Part shown: positions 53,261-61,730 of the stretch, piece after piece
Position numbering within the stretch: the first letter of the stretch is position 1
How the letters are laid out: each line of letters starts with the position of its first letter
Assembly: GCF_016616235.1 (NCBI RefSeq)
Contig: NZ_CP067100.1
Coordinates: 4,089,001 to 4,153,000 of the forward strand
Length of the DNA stretch: 64,000 nt
Direction: 5' to 3'
Origin: Bradyrhizobium diazoefficiens
GTDB taxonomy: Bacteria > Pseudomonadota > Alphaproteobacteria > Rhizobiales > Xanthobacteraceae
The notes under the pieces: generated by a model
What the model was told of the DNA's origin: nothing
The model's database searches: none
What the model saw: only the letters and a program-made list of their open reading frames with translations
Position numbers and translations under genes: made by a program

Positions 53261-54523
53261 ATGGTATTTCGTCTCAATTCGCTCAGTCGCAGGCGCTTTG
53301 CGCCCGGCGCGCTGGCGCGTGGGCTGATCGCGATAGCACTGGCGGCAAGCGTCAGCTGGAGCGGAGTGCTTCACGCCGCCAACCAGAGCATTCAGGGCGC
53401 CAAGAAGACCGAGGAGGCCGGCTTCGACGGCGATGCCCCCACCGCGATCCTGATCGAGGCGTCCAGCGGCAGCGTGTTGTTCGAGAAGAACGCCGACGAG
53501 CTGCGCGCGCCCTCCAGCATGATGAAGCTGATGACCGTGGAGGTCGTCTTCAACGCCATCAAGAAGGGCGACATCAAGCTGACCGACGAATACCGGATCA
53601 GCGAGAATGCCTGGCGCCGGGGCGGGGCGCCCTCGGGCGGCTCGACCATGTTCGCGGCCATCAACAGCAAGGTGTCGGTCGACGATCTCCTGCATGGCGC
53701 GATCATCCAGAGCGGCAACGATGCCTGCATCGCGCTCGCCGAAGCCATGGCCGGTAACGAGCGGATTTTCGCCGCCGACTTCATGACCAAGCGTGCCCGC
53801 GAGCTTGGCCTCACCAGGTCGACCTTCGCGAATTCCAACGGTCTGCCCGACCCCGGCAACAAGATGACCGTGCGCGAGCTCGGCATTCTCGCCCGCCACA
53901 TCATTCTGGACTTCCCGGAATTCTACAAACTGTTCGGCGAGAAGGAGTTCACCTGGAATAAGATCCGCCAGCAGAATCGCAATCCGCTGCTCAACGCCCT
54001 CGAAGGCGCCGACGGCCTCAAGACCGGCTACACCAAGGAAGGCGGCTACGGCATGGTCGGCTCGGCCGTGCAGAATGGCACGCGGCTGATCGTCGTAGTC
54101 AACGGGCTGGAAGACCCTGAGGATCGCGCCACGGAAGCCAAGAAGATGCTGGAATGGGGCTTTCGCAATTTTGAGACGCGCACGCTGATCGCGGCTGAGC
54201 AGCCCGTCGGCTACGCCAAAGTGTTCGGCGGCGAGAGCCGCTCGGTCAAGCTTGTCGCCAAGACGCCCGTGAAGGTGATGGTGCACAAGAACGGCAGCGA
54301 CAAGCTGATCGCGCGCATCGTCTATAGCGGCCCGGTGCGGGCACCCGTGCAAGAAGGCCAGCAGGTCGGCGTCGTCAGGGTCTGGCGTGGCGGCAATATC
54401 GCGGTGGAAACGCCGGTCTACGCGGCGGAGGCGATCGGCACCGGCTCGACCGTGCGCCGCGCGATCGATGGCGCCAGCGAGCTGGTGATCGGCATGTTCC
54501 GCGCAGGCGCCGAGAAGCTCTGA
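53261..54523 (+). CDS. D-alanyl-D-alanine carboxypeptidase (DacF/PBP5 type)
   Basis: 420 aa periplasmic serine peptidase that trims the pentapeptide of peptidoglycan. A basic N-terminus and hydrophobic signal (GLIAIALAASVSWSGVLHA) are followed by the peptidase S11 motifs: SxxK in SSMMKLM, SxN in IQSGNDACIAL, and KTG in DGLKTGYTKEGG. The C-terminal PBP5-like beta domain and a terminal amphipathic stretch (RRAIDGASELVIGMF) would hold it at the membrane. First gene of the dacF-tmk-holB-metG-tatD-MBL run. Confidence 0.94.
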   Translation: MVFRLNSLSRRRFAPGALARGLIAIALAASVSWSGVLHAANQSIQGAKKTEEAGFDGDAPTAILIEASSGSVLFEKNADELRAPSSMMKLMTVEVVFNAIKKGDIKLTDEYRISENAWRRGGAPSGGSTMFAAINSKVSVDDLLHGAIIQSGNDACIALAEAMAGNERIFAADFMTKRARELGLTRSTFANSNGLPDPGNKMTVRELGILARHIILDFPEFYKLFGEKEFTWNKIRQQNRNPLLNALEGADGLKTGYTKEGGYGMVGSAVQNGTRLIVVVNGLEDPEDRATEAKKMLEWGFRNFETRTLIAAEQPVGYAKVFGGESRSVKLVAKTPVKVMVHKNGSDKLIARIVYSGPVRAPVQEGQQVGVVRVWRGGNIAVETPVYAAEAIGTGSTVRRAIDGASELVIGMFRAGAEKL

Positions 54524-54525
54524 TC

Positions 54526-55212
54526 ATGAGTGAGAGCGCGGTCAAGCGGCCGTCCGGACGCGGACGCTTCGTCACCTTTGAAGGCGGTGAGGGGACGGGC
54601 AAGTCGACCCAGATCAAGAAGCTCGCCGACCGCCTCAAGGCAGCAAGGATGCGCATTCTCGTCACGCGCGAGCCGGGGGGATCGCCGGGCGCCGAGATCA
54701 TGCGTCATCTGCTTCTGTCGGGGATGGGAAAGCTGCTCGGCCCCGAGGCCGAGACGCTGCTGTTCGCCGCCGCCCGTGACGACCATGTCCGCACCGTGAT
54801 CGAGCCCGCGCTCAACCAGGGCGCCTGGGTGCTGTGCGATCGCTTCGCCGACTCGACGCGGGCCTATCAGGGCAGCCTCGGCCAAGTGCCGGCGGGCCTG
54901 ATCAACGCGATGCAGCGGGTCACGATCGGCGATCTCAAGCCGGACCTCACCATCATCCTCGATTTGCCTGTCGAGATCGGCCTCGGGCGCGCCGTAACGC
55001 GCCGCGGCAGCGCCACGCCCGACCGGTTCGAGGGCGAGCAGCTCGCATTCCATCAAGGGCTGCGCGAGGCCTATCGCAAGATCGCAGCGGATGAGCCTGC
55101 GCGCTGCGTGCTGATCGACGCCAATTCCGACGCTGATACGGTCGCCGGGCGGGTCTGGAACGCGGTCCGCGAGCGCCTGCTTCCCACGCCTGCCTCGGTG
55201 ATTTCCGCATGA
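54526..55212 (+). CDS. tmk: Thymidylate kinase
   Basis: 228 aa. P-loop FVTFEGGEGTGKSTQIK, DRY-type motif LCDRFADSTRAYQG, and LID region RGSATPDRFE. Phosphorylates dTMP to dTDP. ATG 54526 is two bases after the dacF stop codon, and its own stop overlaps holB (ATGA, 55209-55212), so the three are tightly coupled. Confidence 0.96.
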   Translation: MSESAVKRPSGRGRFVTFEGGEGTGKSTQIKKLADRLKAARMRILVTREPGGSPGAEIMRHLLLSGMGKLLGPEAETLLFAAARDDHVRTVIEPALNQGAWVLCDRFADSTRAYQGSLGQVPAGLINAMQRVTIGDLKPDLTIILDLPVEIGLGRAVTRRGSATPDRFEGEQLAFHQGLREAYRKIAADEPARCVLIDANSDADTVAGRVWNAVRERLLPTPASVISA

Positions 55213-56255
55213 GCCCGCGCCAGGCCGAGCGCGAGACTGCCACTCCGCATCCGCGCGAGACATTGAAGCTGTTCGGCCATCGCGAGGCCGAAGGCGCGCT
55301 GCTGACCGCTTATCGCAGCGGGCGCATTCCGCATGCCTGGCTGATCGGCGGACCGCACGGGATCGGCAAGGCGACGCTGGCCTATCGCATGGCGCGCTTC
55401 GTACTCGCGCATGGTCAGCCGATGGCGCCAGCCGTGCAGCGCGCCGAGGATCTCGCGATCGACCCCGATGATCCCGTGGCGCGACAGGTCGCCGCGAGCT
55501 CCCATGGCGGCCTGCTGACGCTGGAGCGCACCGCGAATGATCGCGGCGTGATGCGGACCGTGATCACTGTGGACGAGACGCGCGAGACCATCGGCTTCTT
55601 CGGCTCGACGGCGGCGGCCGAAGGCTGGCGCGTCTGTATTGTCGACACCGTCGATGAGCTCAATCCGAATGCGGCCAACGCACTGCTGAAGATCCTGGAG
55701 GAGCCGCCGCAGCAATCGCTGTTCCTGCTGGTGAGCCACGCGCCCGCGCGCGTGCTTGCTACGATCCAGTCGCGCTGCCGCAAGCTGCGTCTGCGGCCGC
55801 TTGCTACGGACGACGTGATCGGCGCGGCGGCTCTGGCTGCCGATCTCGGTCCGAACGATGAGGCCTTGCGCGAGGCCGCGGAGGCCTCCGAGGGCAGCGT
55901 CGCGCGCGCGCTGACACTGCTCGGCGGCGATGCGCTCAAACTCCAGCAGCGCACCGCGGCGCTGCTGGCGCGCCTGCCGCAGGTCGATCCGCGCGAACTG
56001 CACACCCTCGGGGATTCGCTTCCCACCAACGACCGCGTCGCACTTGCAGCCTTTATCGATGGCATCGACCGCTGGATCGCCGAAAGCCTGCATGCGGACG
56101 AGGCCAACGCCAACCAGAACTTGCCGCGCCTTGCGCGCTTAAGCGAGGTATGGGAAAAGATCGTCCGCGCCGCGCGCGATACCGAAACCTATAATCTGGA
56201 GCGCAAGCCCTTGGTTTTCTCGGTGTTCGGCTGGCTGGCGGACGCAACGCGCTAG
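55209..56255 (+). CDS. holB: DNA polymerase III delta' subunit
   Basis: 348 aa clamp-loader subunit. Walker-A-like [40 protein letters not shown], and the SRC motif [13 protein letters not shown]. The zinc-binding cysteines of E. coli delta' are not evident, which is common in alphaproteobacterial versions. The C-terminal domain ([20 protein letters not shown]) is normal. Followed by a repeat before metG. Confidence 0.94.
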   Translation: MSPRQAERETATPHPRETLKLFGHREAEGALLTAYRSGRIPHAWLIGGPHGIGKATLAYRMARFVLAHGQPMAPAVQRAEDLAIDPDDPVARQVAASSHGGLLTLERTANDRGVMRTVITVDETRETIGFFGSTAAAEGWRVCIVDTVDELNPNAANALLKILEEPPQQSLFLLVSHAPARVLATIQSRCRKLRLRPLATDDVIGAAALAADLGPNDEALREAAEASEGSVARALTLLGGDALKLQQRTAALLARLPQVDPRELHTLGDSLPTNDRVALAAFIDGIDRWIAESLHADEANANQNLPRLARLSEVWEKIVRAARDTETYNLERKPLVFSVFGWLADATR

Positions 56256-56257
56256 AG

Positions 56258-56302
56258 CATGATCCGGACAAGCGCGAAGCGGTTTTCCGAAAAAGATCAT
56301 GC
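56258..56302. repeat. Short dispersed palindromic repeat
   Basis: GCATGATC (56258-56265) and GATCATGC (56295-56302) flank CGGACAAGCGCGAAGCGG and an A-rich part. This element is widespread between genes in Bradyrhizobium. It sits just after holB. Confidence 0.7.
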
Positions 56303-56365
56303 GCAAAACAACAACCTAACGCAGGTTCGTTTCCAACTTTCGATCGGCCGGTAAAGGAATTCGTC

Positions 56366-58345
56366 GTGGCAGCGCGAGCTAAGAAGAACGTCAAGGGCAA
56401 GAGCAGCAAGAAGGCCGCGAAGAAGGCTGCGAAGGCACCTGCGCGCAAGGGCGCCAAGAAGACCAAGAAGGCTGCGGTCGGGAAGGGCGTGAAGAAGACG
56501 GCAAAGAGGGCCGGCAAAAAGGCTGCGAAGAAGCAGGTCGTCGCCAAGAAAGCCTCCAAGAAAGGCTCCAAGAAAGGCTCCAAGAAAGCGTCGAAGAAAA
56601 CGGCTGTCAAAACGCCCGCCAAGGCTCCGGCAACGAAGGTGGCGAAGAAGGCGAGGGTGACCACGGCCACCGCAATCGCCGCGCCGGCGCCTGCCGTCGC
56701 TCCGCCGAAGGCCGTGAAGCCCAAGGTATCGAAATCCAAGGCCCCGCCTGCGTCGAGGCCGCTGGCTGCACCCAAGGCGGTAGAGTCTGCTGCCGCTCCC
56801 GCGCGGGACAACATCTTCTACATCACAACCGCGATCGCCTATCCCAACGGCCATCCGCATATCGGCCACGCCTACGAAGCGATCGCCACCGATACGCTGG
56901 CGCGGTTTGCGCGGCTCGACGGCAAGGACGTGTTCTTCCTGACCGGCACCGACGAGCATGGTCAGAAAATGGTTCAGACCGCACAGAACGAGGGCCTGAA
57001 TCCGTCGGCGCTCGCGACCCGCAACGCCGGCCGCTTCAAGGAGATGGACAAGCGGCTGAACGTGTCGTTCGACCGCTTCATCCGCACCACCGAGGAGCAA
57101 CATCATCGCTCGAGCCAGGAGATCTGGCGACGCATGGAAGCGAACGGCGACATCTATGCCGACATCTATTCGGGCTGGTACTCGGTCCGCGACGAAGCTT
57201 ATTACGCCGAGGACGAGACGCGCCTGAACGACGAGGGCGTGCGGCTCGGGCCGCAGGGCACGCCGGTCGAATGGGTCGAGGAGAAGAGCTACTTCTTCCG
57301 CCTGTCGGCCTATCAGGGCAAGCTGCTGAAGCTCTACGAGGAGCATCCGGATTTCATCGGCCCGGACTCGCGCCGCAACGAGGTGGTGAGCTTCGTCAAG
57401 GGAGGCCTGCGCGATCTCTCGATCTCGCGCACGACGTTCGACTGGGGCGTCAAGGTGCCCAGCGACGAAGAGCACGTGATGTATGTCTGGGTCGACGCGC
57501 TGACCAACTACATCACCGGCGTCGGTTTTCCCGACGAAAGCGACAAGAACTGGCGTTACTGGCCGGCCGACGTGCACATCATCGGCAAGGACATCATCCG
57601 CTTCCATGCGGTGTATTGGCCGGCTTTCCTTCTGTCGGCTGGGATCCCGCTGCCGAAGCGGGTCTATGCCCACGGCTTCCTGTTCAACAGGGGCGAGAAA
57701 ATGTCGAAGTCGGTCGGCAACGTCGTCGACCCCTTCAATCTCGCCGACCAGTATGGCGTCGACCAGATGCGCTATTTCTTCCTGCGCGAGGTGCCGTTCG
57801 GCCAGGACGGCAACTATAACCACGAGGCCATCGTCGCGCGCATCAATGCCGATCTCGCCAACGATCTCGGCAATCTCGCGCAGCGCTCGTTGTCGATGAT
57901 CGCCAAGCAGCTCGGCGGCGTGCTGCCGGAGCCCGGCGAGTTCAGTGACAACGATAAGGCGATCCTGGCAATGGCCGACGGGATGGTCACAGCCAGTCGC
58001 GAAGCGATGGCGACGCAGCAGATCCACCAATGGCTCAACGCGGTGTGGGCCGTGGTCGCGGAAGCCAACCGTTATTTCGCGGGCGAGGCGCCGTGGGCGC
58101 TCGCCAAGACCGATCCTGCGCGGCAGAAGACGGTGCTCTACGTCACCGCTGAAGTCGTGCGCCAGATCGCGATCCTGGCCCAGCCGGCGATGCCGACCGC
58201 CTCGAACCTGCTGCTCGATAGCCTCGGCATTCCCGAAGGAGAGCGCAACTTCGCCATGCTCGGCGGCGCCAAACGGATCGCACCCGGCTCGGTGCTGCCC
58301 GCGCCCACGCCGGCATTCCCGCGCTACATCGAACCGGCGGCCTGA
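56366..58345 (+). CDS. metG: Methionyl-tRNA synthetase with lysine-rich N-terminal extension
   Basis: 659 aa. Residues 148-659 form a normal alphaproteobacterial class I Met[14 protein letters not shown] (HIGH), [10 protein letters not shown], and [10 protein letters not shown] (KMSKS). Residues 1-147 are an added tail: 37 of the first 100 are lysine, arranged as KK pairs among Ala/Ser/Gly/Thr, then a Pro/Ala/Lys linker. It resembles histone H1/AlgP-like sequence. The GTG start at 56366 has AAAGGA eight bases upstream, and no alternative start with a ribosome-binding site is seen near residue 148, so the tail is probably translated. Confidence 0.94.
   Translation: MAARAKKNVKGKSSKKAAKKAAKAPARKGAKKTKKAAVGKGVKKTAKRAGKKAAKKQVVAKKASKKGSKKGSKKASKKTAVKTPAKAPATKVAKKARVTTATAIAAPAPAVAPPKAVKPKVSKSKAPPASRPLAAPKAVESAAAPARDNIFYITTAIAYPNGHPHIGHAYEAIATDTLARFARLDGKDVFFLTGTDEHGQKMVQTAQNEGLNPSALATRNAGRFKEMDKRLNVSFDRFIRTTEEQHHRSSQEIWRRMEANGDIYADIYSGWYSVRDEAYYAEDETRLNDEGVRLGPQGTPVEWVEEKSYFFRLSAYQGKLLKLYEEHPDFIGPDSRRNEVVSFVKGGLRDLSISRTTFDWGVKVPSDEEHVMYVWVDALTNYITGVGFPDESDKNWRYWPADVHIIGKDIIRFHAVYWPAFLLSAGIPLPKRVYAHGFLFNRGEKMSKSVGNVVDPFNLADQYGVDQMRYFFLREVPFGQDGNYNHEAIVARINADLANDLGNLAQRSLSMIAKQLGGVLPEPGEFSDNDKAILAMADGMVTASREAMATQQIHQWLNAVWAVVAEANRYFAGEAPWALAKTDPARQKTVLYVTAEVVRQIAILAQPAMPTASNLLLDSLGIPEGERNFAMLGGAKRIAPGSVLPAPTPAFPRYIEPAA
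56555..56590 (+). repeat. 12-bp tandem repeat inside metG
   Basis: Three head-to-tail units of TCCAAGAAAGGC (the third ends CG) encode Ser-Lys-Lys-Gly repeats in the extension. Slippage here could change tail length without a frameshift. Confidence 0.8.
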
Positions 58346-58357
58346 GGCGTTCGCTCC

Positions 58358-59134
58358 ATGCTGGTCGACAGTCACTGCCATCTCGATTTTCCGGACTTTG
58401 CGGAAGATCTCGACGGGATCGTGTCGCGTGCACGTGCGGCCGGAATCGGCCGCATGGTCACGATCTCGACGCGGGTGAAAAAGCTCAACCAGCTTCTCGC
58501 CATCGCCGAGCGATTCGACGACGTCTACTGCTCCGTCGGCACTCATCCGCACAACGCGGATGAGGAAGACGGCGTCTCGCCGGACGAGCTGATCGCACTG
58601 ACCGGGCATCCCAAGGTGGTCGCGCTCGGCGAGGCCGGGCTCGACTATTTCTACGACAACGGCTCGCCGGAGGCGCAGGCGAGGGGCTTTCGTGCGCACA
58701 TCGCCGCGGCGCGCACGACCGGCCTGCCGCTGGTCATCCATACCCGCGAGGCCGACGAGGATTGCGCCCGCATCCTGGAAGAGGAGGCGGTCAAGGGATC
58801 GTTTCGCGCCGTGCTGCATTGTTACACCGGCGGGCGCGAGCTGGCGCTGAAGGCGGTGTCGCTCGGGCTGTACATCGGCTTCACGGGCATCCTGACCTTC
58901 AAGAAGTCTGAGGCCTTGCGTGCGCTCGCAGCCGAACTGCCGTCCGATCGTATTCTTGTTGAAACAGACTCGCCCTATCTTGCGCCCGGCAAGTTCCGGG
59001 GTAAGCGCAACGAGCCGGCCTATGTGGTCGAGGTCGCCAAGGTGCTCGCCGAAACACGCGGCGTGTCGCTCGAAGAGATCTCGCGCCAGACCAGCGAAAA
59101 CTTCTTTCGCCTGTTCTCAAAGGTGAAAATCTAG
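58358..59134 (+). CDS. TatD-family DNase/hydrolase
   Basis: 258 aa TIM-barrel metal-dependent hydrolase. Metal ligands: DSHCHLDF at the N-terminus, a glutamate in GEAGLDYFYDN, histidines in VIHTREADED and LHCYTGG, and aspartate in VETDSPYLAP. TatD proteins act as 3'-5' exonucleases or D-aminoacyl-tRNA deacylase-like enzymes; the name does not imply a Tat pathway role. Starts 13 bases after metG. Confidence 0.93.
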   Translation: MLVDSHCHLDFPDFAEDLDGIVSRARAAGIGRMVTISTRVKKLNQLLAIAERFDDVYCSVGTHPHNADEEDGVSPDELIALTGHPKVVALGEAGLDYFYDNGSPEAQARGFRAHIAAARTTGLPLVIHTREADEDCARILEEEAVKGSFRAVLHCYTGGRELALKAVSLGLYIGFTGILTFKKSEALRALAAELPSDRILVETDSPYLAPGKFRGKRNEPAYVVEVAKVLAETRGVSLEEISRQTSENFFRLFSKVKI

Positions 59135-59147
59135 GATTGGGAGCCGC

Positions 59148-59945
59148 ATGACGCTGACGCTGACGATCCTGGGTTGCGGCTCCTCCGCCGGCGTGCCGCG
59201 CCCGGCACTCGGCTGGGGCGCCTGCGATCCCAACAATCCCAAGAACCGCCGCCGCCGCTGCTCGCTGCTGGTCGAGCAGGCCGGCGAGCACGGCACGACG
59301 CGGATCGTCATCGACACCTCGCCTGACCTGCGTGAACAACTCATCGACGCCGATGTCGATCATATCGACGCGGTCTTCCTCACCCACGAACATGCCGATC
59401 AGACTCATGGGATGGACGATCTGCGCTCGGTCGTATTGCATATGCGCAAGCGCATTCCGACCTATTTCAATCAGTCGACCGCCAAGGACGTCATGGCGCG
59501 GTTCTCTTATTGCTTCATCTCGCCGGAGGGCAGCGACTATCCGCCGATCCTGACGCGGCATTCAATCGAGGCGGGCGAGAGCCAGACCATCTTGGGGAAG
59601 GGCGGCGCGGTGAAGATGACCGCCTTCCTGGTTCGGCACGGCCAGATCCCCGCGCTCGGCTACCGCATCGGCAATGCCGCCTACACGCCCGACCTCGACG
59701 ACATCCCACGCGAGAGTTTTGGCGCGCTCGAGAACCTCGATCTCTGGATCGTCGACGGCCTGCGGTACCAGAGTCACTCCAGCCATTTCAGCATCAATGA
59801 CGCGTTGTCCTGGATCGAGCGCTTCAAGCCGAAACGCGCCGTCATCACCAACATGACCGCCGACGTCGATTACGAGGTGATCCGGCAGTCGCTGCCCGCG
59901 GGCGTTGTACCCGCCTATGACGGGCTGCGGCTGGAGACGCACTGA
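59148..59945 (+). CDS. MBL-fold metallo-hydrolase, PhnP-like
   Basis: 265 aa. The family start LTILGCGSSAGVPRPALGWG is followed by a basic, cysteine-bearing segment (NRRRRCSLLVE) and DTSPDLREQL. The metal motif reads LTHEHADQTHGMDDLR; the usual HxHxDH has glutamine in place of the last histidine. Further ligands may be in LVRHGQIPALGYRIG, LDDIP and SHSSHFS. Related enzymes are cyclic-phosphate phosphodiesterases. GGGAG five bases upstream. Last gene of the block. Confidence 0.88.
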   Translation: MTLTLTILGCGSSAGVPRPALGWGACDPNNPKNRRRRCSLLVEQAGEHGTTRIVIDTSPDLREQLIDADVDHIDAVFLTHEHADQTHGMDDLRSVVLHMRKRIPTYFNQSTAKDVMARFSYCFISPEGSDYPPILTRHSIEAGESQTILGKGGAVKMTAFLVRHGQIPALGYRIGNAAYTPDLDDIPRESFGALENLDLWIVDGLRYQSHSSHFSINDALSWIERFKPKRAVITNMTADVDYEVIRQSLPAGVVPAYDGLRLETH

Positions 59946-59993
59946 AAGTAACGGATCGCCCGGGCCGAGGCGGGCGCGTCAGCGCTGAGGGCC

Positions 59994-60089
59994 CTAACTG
60001 AACCACGGGACCAAGCCGGCTGTGGCCGAGAAGATCGCGCCCATGATGAAGTACATGATGACGCGCATCTTGTGCAGGAACAGGATCAC
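59994..60089 (-). CDS. Possible membrane microprotein coupled to the beta-barrel gene
   Basis: GTG 60089 overlaps the stop codon of the outer-membrane gene (60086-60088); an internal ATG at 60068 gives 24 aa. The product is mostly hydrophobic (VIMYFIMGAIFSATAGLV) and ends PWFS. No ribosome-binding site of its own. Confidence 0.3.
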   Translation of the reverse strand: MILFLHKMRVIMYFIMGAIFSATAGLVPWFS

Positions 60090-61492
60090 CAGACATAGCG
60101 CAGAACGGCCCTGCCGGTATAGGAGCGCACGAGGCTCGACAGCTCGCTATCAATATTCGCCGAGGCCGACCAGCCATTCAGGTCCCGCAGCTCGAGCGCA
60201 ACACCTGTGAGAGCGGCGTTCGGCGCCAATGCCGTGCCGCCGACGATGAACCCCTGGCCGGGCAGGGACTGGAACGCGGCGGGGATCGATTGCCCCGCGC
60301 TGAAATCATGCGCCCAGGCGAGCCGCCCGCGCAGGTTCATGACGCTTCCGAGCAGTGCGAAGGACGCGCTCGTGCGCACGCCGAGCTCGGTCCGGCTGTC
60401 GGTGAAACTGTTGCCGTCGGGCGCGGCCGGCAGCACGTCGGTCAGGTAGGCCGACTGCGCCACACTGGACGGCAGGCGGAAGGTGGTGATCTGCGCCGCC
60501 GCGTAGGGCGTGAGGCCGAGCCAGGGCATGGCAAAGCGGTAGCCGCCTTCGAGGCGACCGGAATAGGCGTTGGCATTGACGGCCGCGTTGACTTGGCGGG
60601 CGCCGGCCGGCGTCACCTGATAATCCCCGGTGATGGCCTGCCAGCCGTAAGCGAGCGCGGTTGCGACATAGGCCGGCCCCATCGAGTGCCTGGCGAAGGC
60701 GCCCGCCTGGAATAGATCGGAGCGGCCGCTGGAGAAATTGTTGGCGAAGCCGGTGCCGCCGCCAGCGAGCGCAAAGCCCATCCGCGTCTGCGGCGAGAGC
60801 AAATAGTCGGCGCCGACCACCGTGCCGAAACTCCGGCTGGCGGAGCCGCTGCCCTCGGCCGACACCTGCGAGCAGCCGAAGCCGGCAGCCCAGACGTTCC
60901 AGTGCGCCGTCGCGAGCGAGGGTTTGCCGTAGATCGCCGCATAGGCCTCACGCCCGATGCCGCCATGGGTGCGGTCGTTTCCGATCTCGGCGTAAGCGGC
61001 GAGTTCTGCATCCCATCCAGCAGGGCCGATACCACGTCCGTCGATGGCGGGATCGAGCAGGGCTTGCGTGAACTGGGTCATCGCGAGGAACGTGGCTTGC
61101 GCCGTCTCGGTCTGCGTTGCGTTGCGACTGGCAATACTGACGACAAAGCCTTGCTGCATGCCTAAGCGCGCGGCGGCGGAAGCGCCGGACGGACCGGCGC
61201 TCGATCCGTAAGGCGGCGGCGTCCCGCCGCCATTACCGTTGCCGAGCGGCGCGCCGCCGCCCGCCGACATCAGCTGCGGGCCACCAGACATGGCACCACC
61301 GATGCCGCCGCCAACGGTGTTGATGATGCTGAAATTAATGACGTTACCCGGCCCGTTCGGGCTTGGCGTGAAATTCTCGGTCTGCCCGAATGCGCCGAAC
61401 TCGCGCATCGCCTGCGCAGCGGCCGCATCGGGCAGCAGCAGTCCAGCCGTCAATAGCAGCAGCGCCAGACGCGCACGCACGTCCGGGCTCAC
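60086..61492 (-). CDS. Autotransporter-type outer-membrane beta-barrel protein without passenger
   Basis: 468 aa. Signal peptide (LALLLLTAGLLLPDAAAA). Residues 27-110 are a Gly/Pro/Asn-rich linker. The C-terminal ~300 residues have alternating beta pattern and end GRAVLRYVW, the aromatic C-terminal signal of BamA substrates. Short helical sequence before the barrel (TETAQATFLAMTQFTQALLD) could thread the pore. A classical passenger domain is missing. The start is GTG 61492, since no ATG is available upstream in frame; support is moderate. Confidence 0.75.
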   Translation of the reverse strand: MSPDVRARLALLLLTAGLLLPDAAAAQAMREFGAFGQTENFTPSPNGPGNVINFSIINTVGGGIGGAMSGGPQLMSAGGGAPLGNGNGGGTPPPYGSSAGPSGASAAARLGMQQGFVVSIASRNATQTETAQATFLAMTQFTQALLDPAIDGRGIGPAGWDAELAAYAEIGNDRTHGGIGREAYAAIYGKPSLATAHWNVWAAGFGCSQVSAEGSGSASRSFGTVVGADYLLSPQTRMGFALAGGGTGFANNFSSGRSDLFQAGAFARHSMGPAYVATALAYGWQAITGDYQVTPAGARQVNAAVNANAYSGRLEGGYRFAMPWLGLTPYAAAQITTFRLPSSVAQSAYLTDVLPAAPDGNSFTDSRTELGVRTSASFALLGSVMNLRGRLAWAHDFSAGQSIPAAFQSLPGQGFIVGGTALAPNAALTGVALELRDLNGWSASANIDSELSSLVRSYTGRAVLRYVW

Positions 61493-61730
61493 GACACCAG
61501 CCGCATGAAGCGCCCCAACAGCGCCGGTCGCCGGCCACGCAGCCCGCGCGGCGAATCATATGGAAGCGGCGAATCCGACGGGAGCGAAACGTAAATGCGT
61601 CCCTAATGTTTTTCCAATCTTTTCCTGACGTGTCGTGATGTCAGCAAACACACGCAATCGGTTTCACGACAACACACGATCGTCACGCGCATGCAGTCTT
61701 GTTTCCGGATGTTTCCAGCGTTGGATCGAG

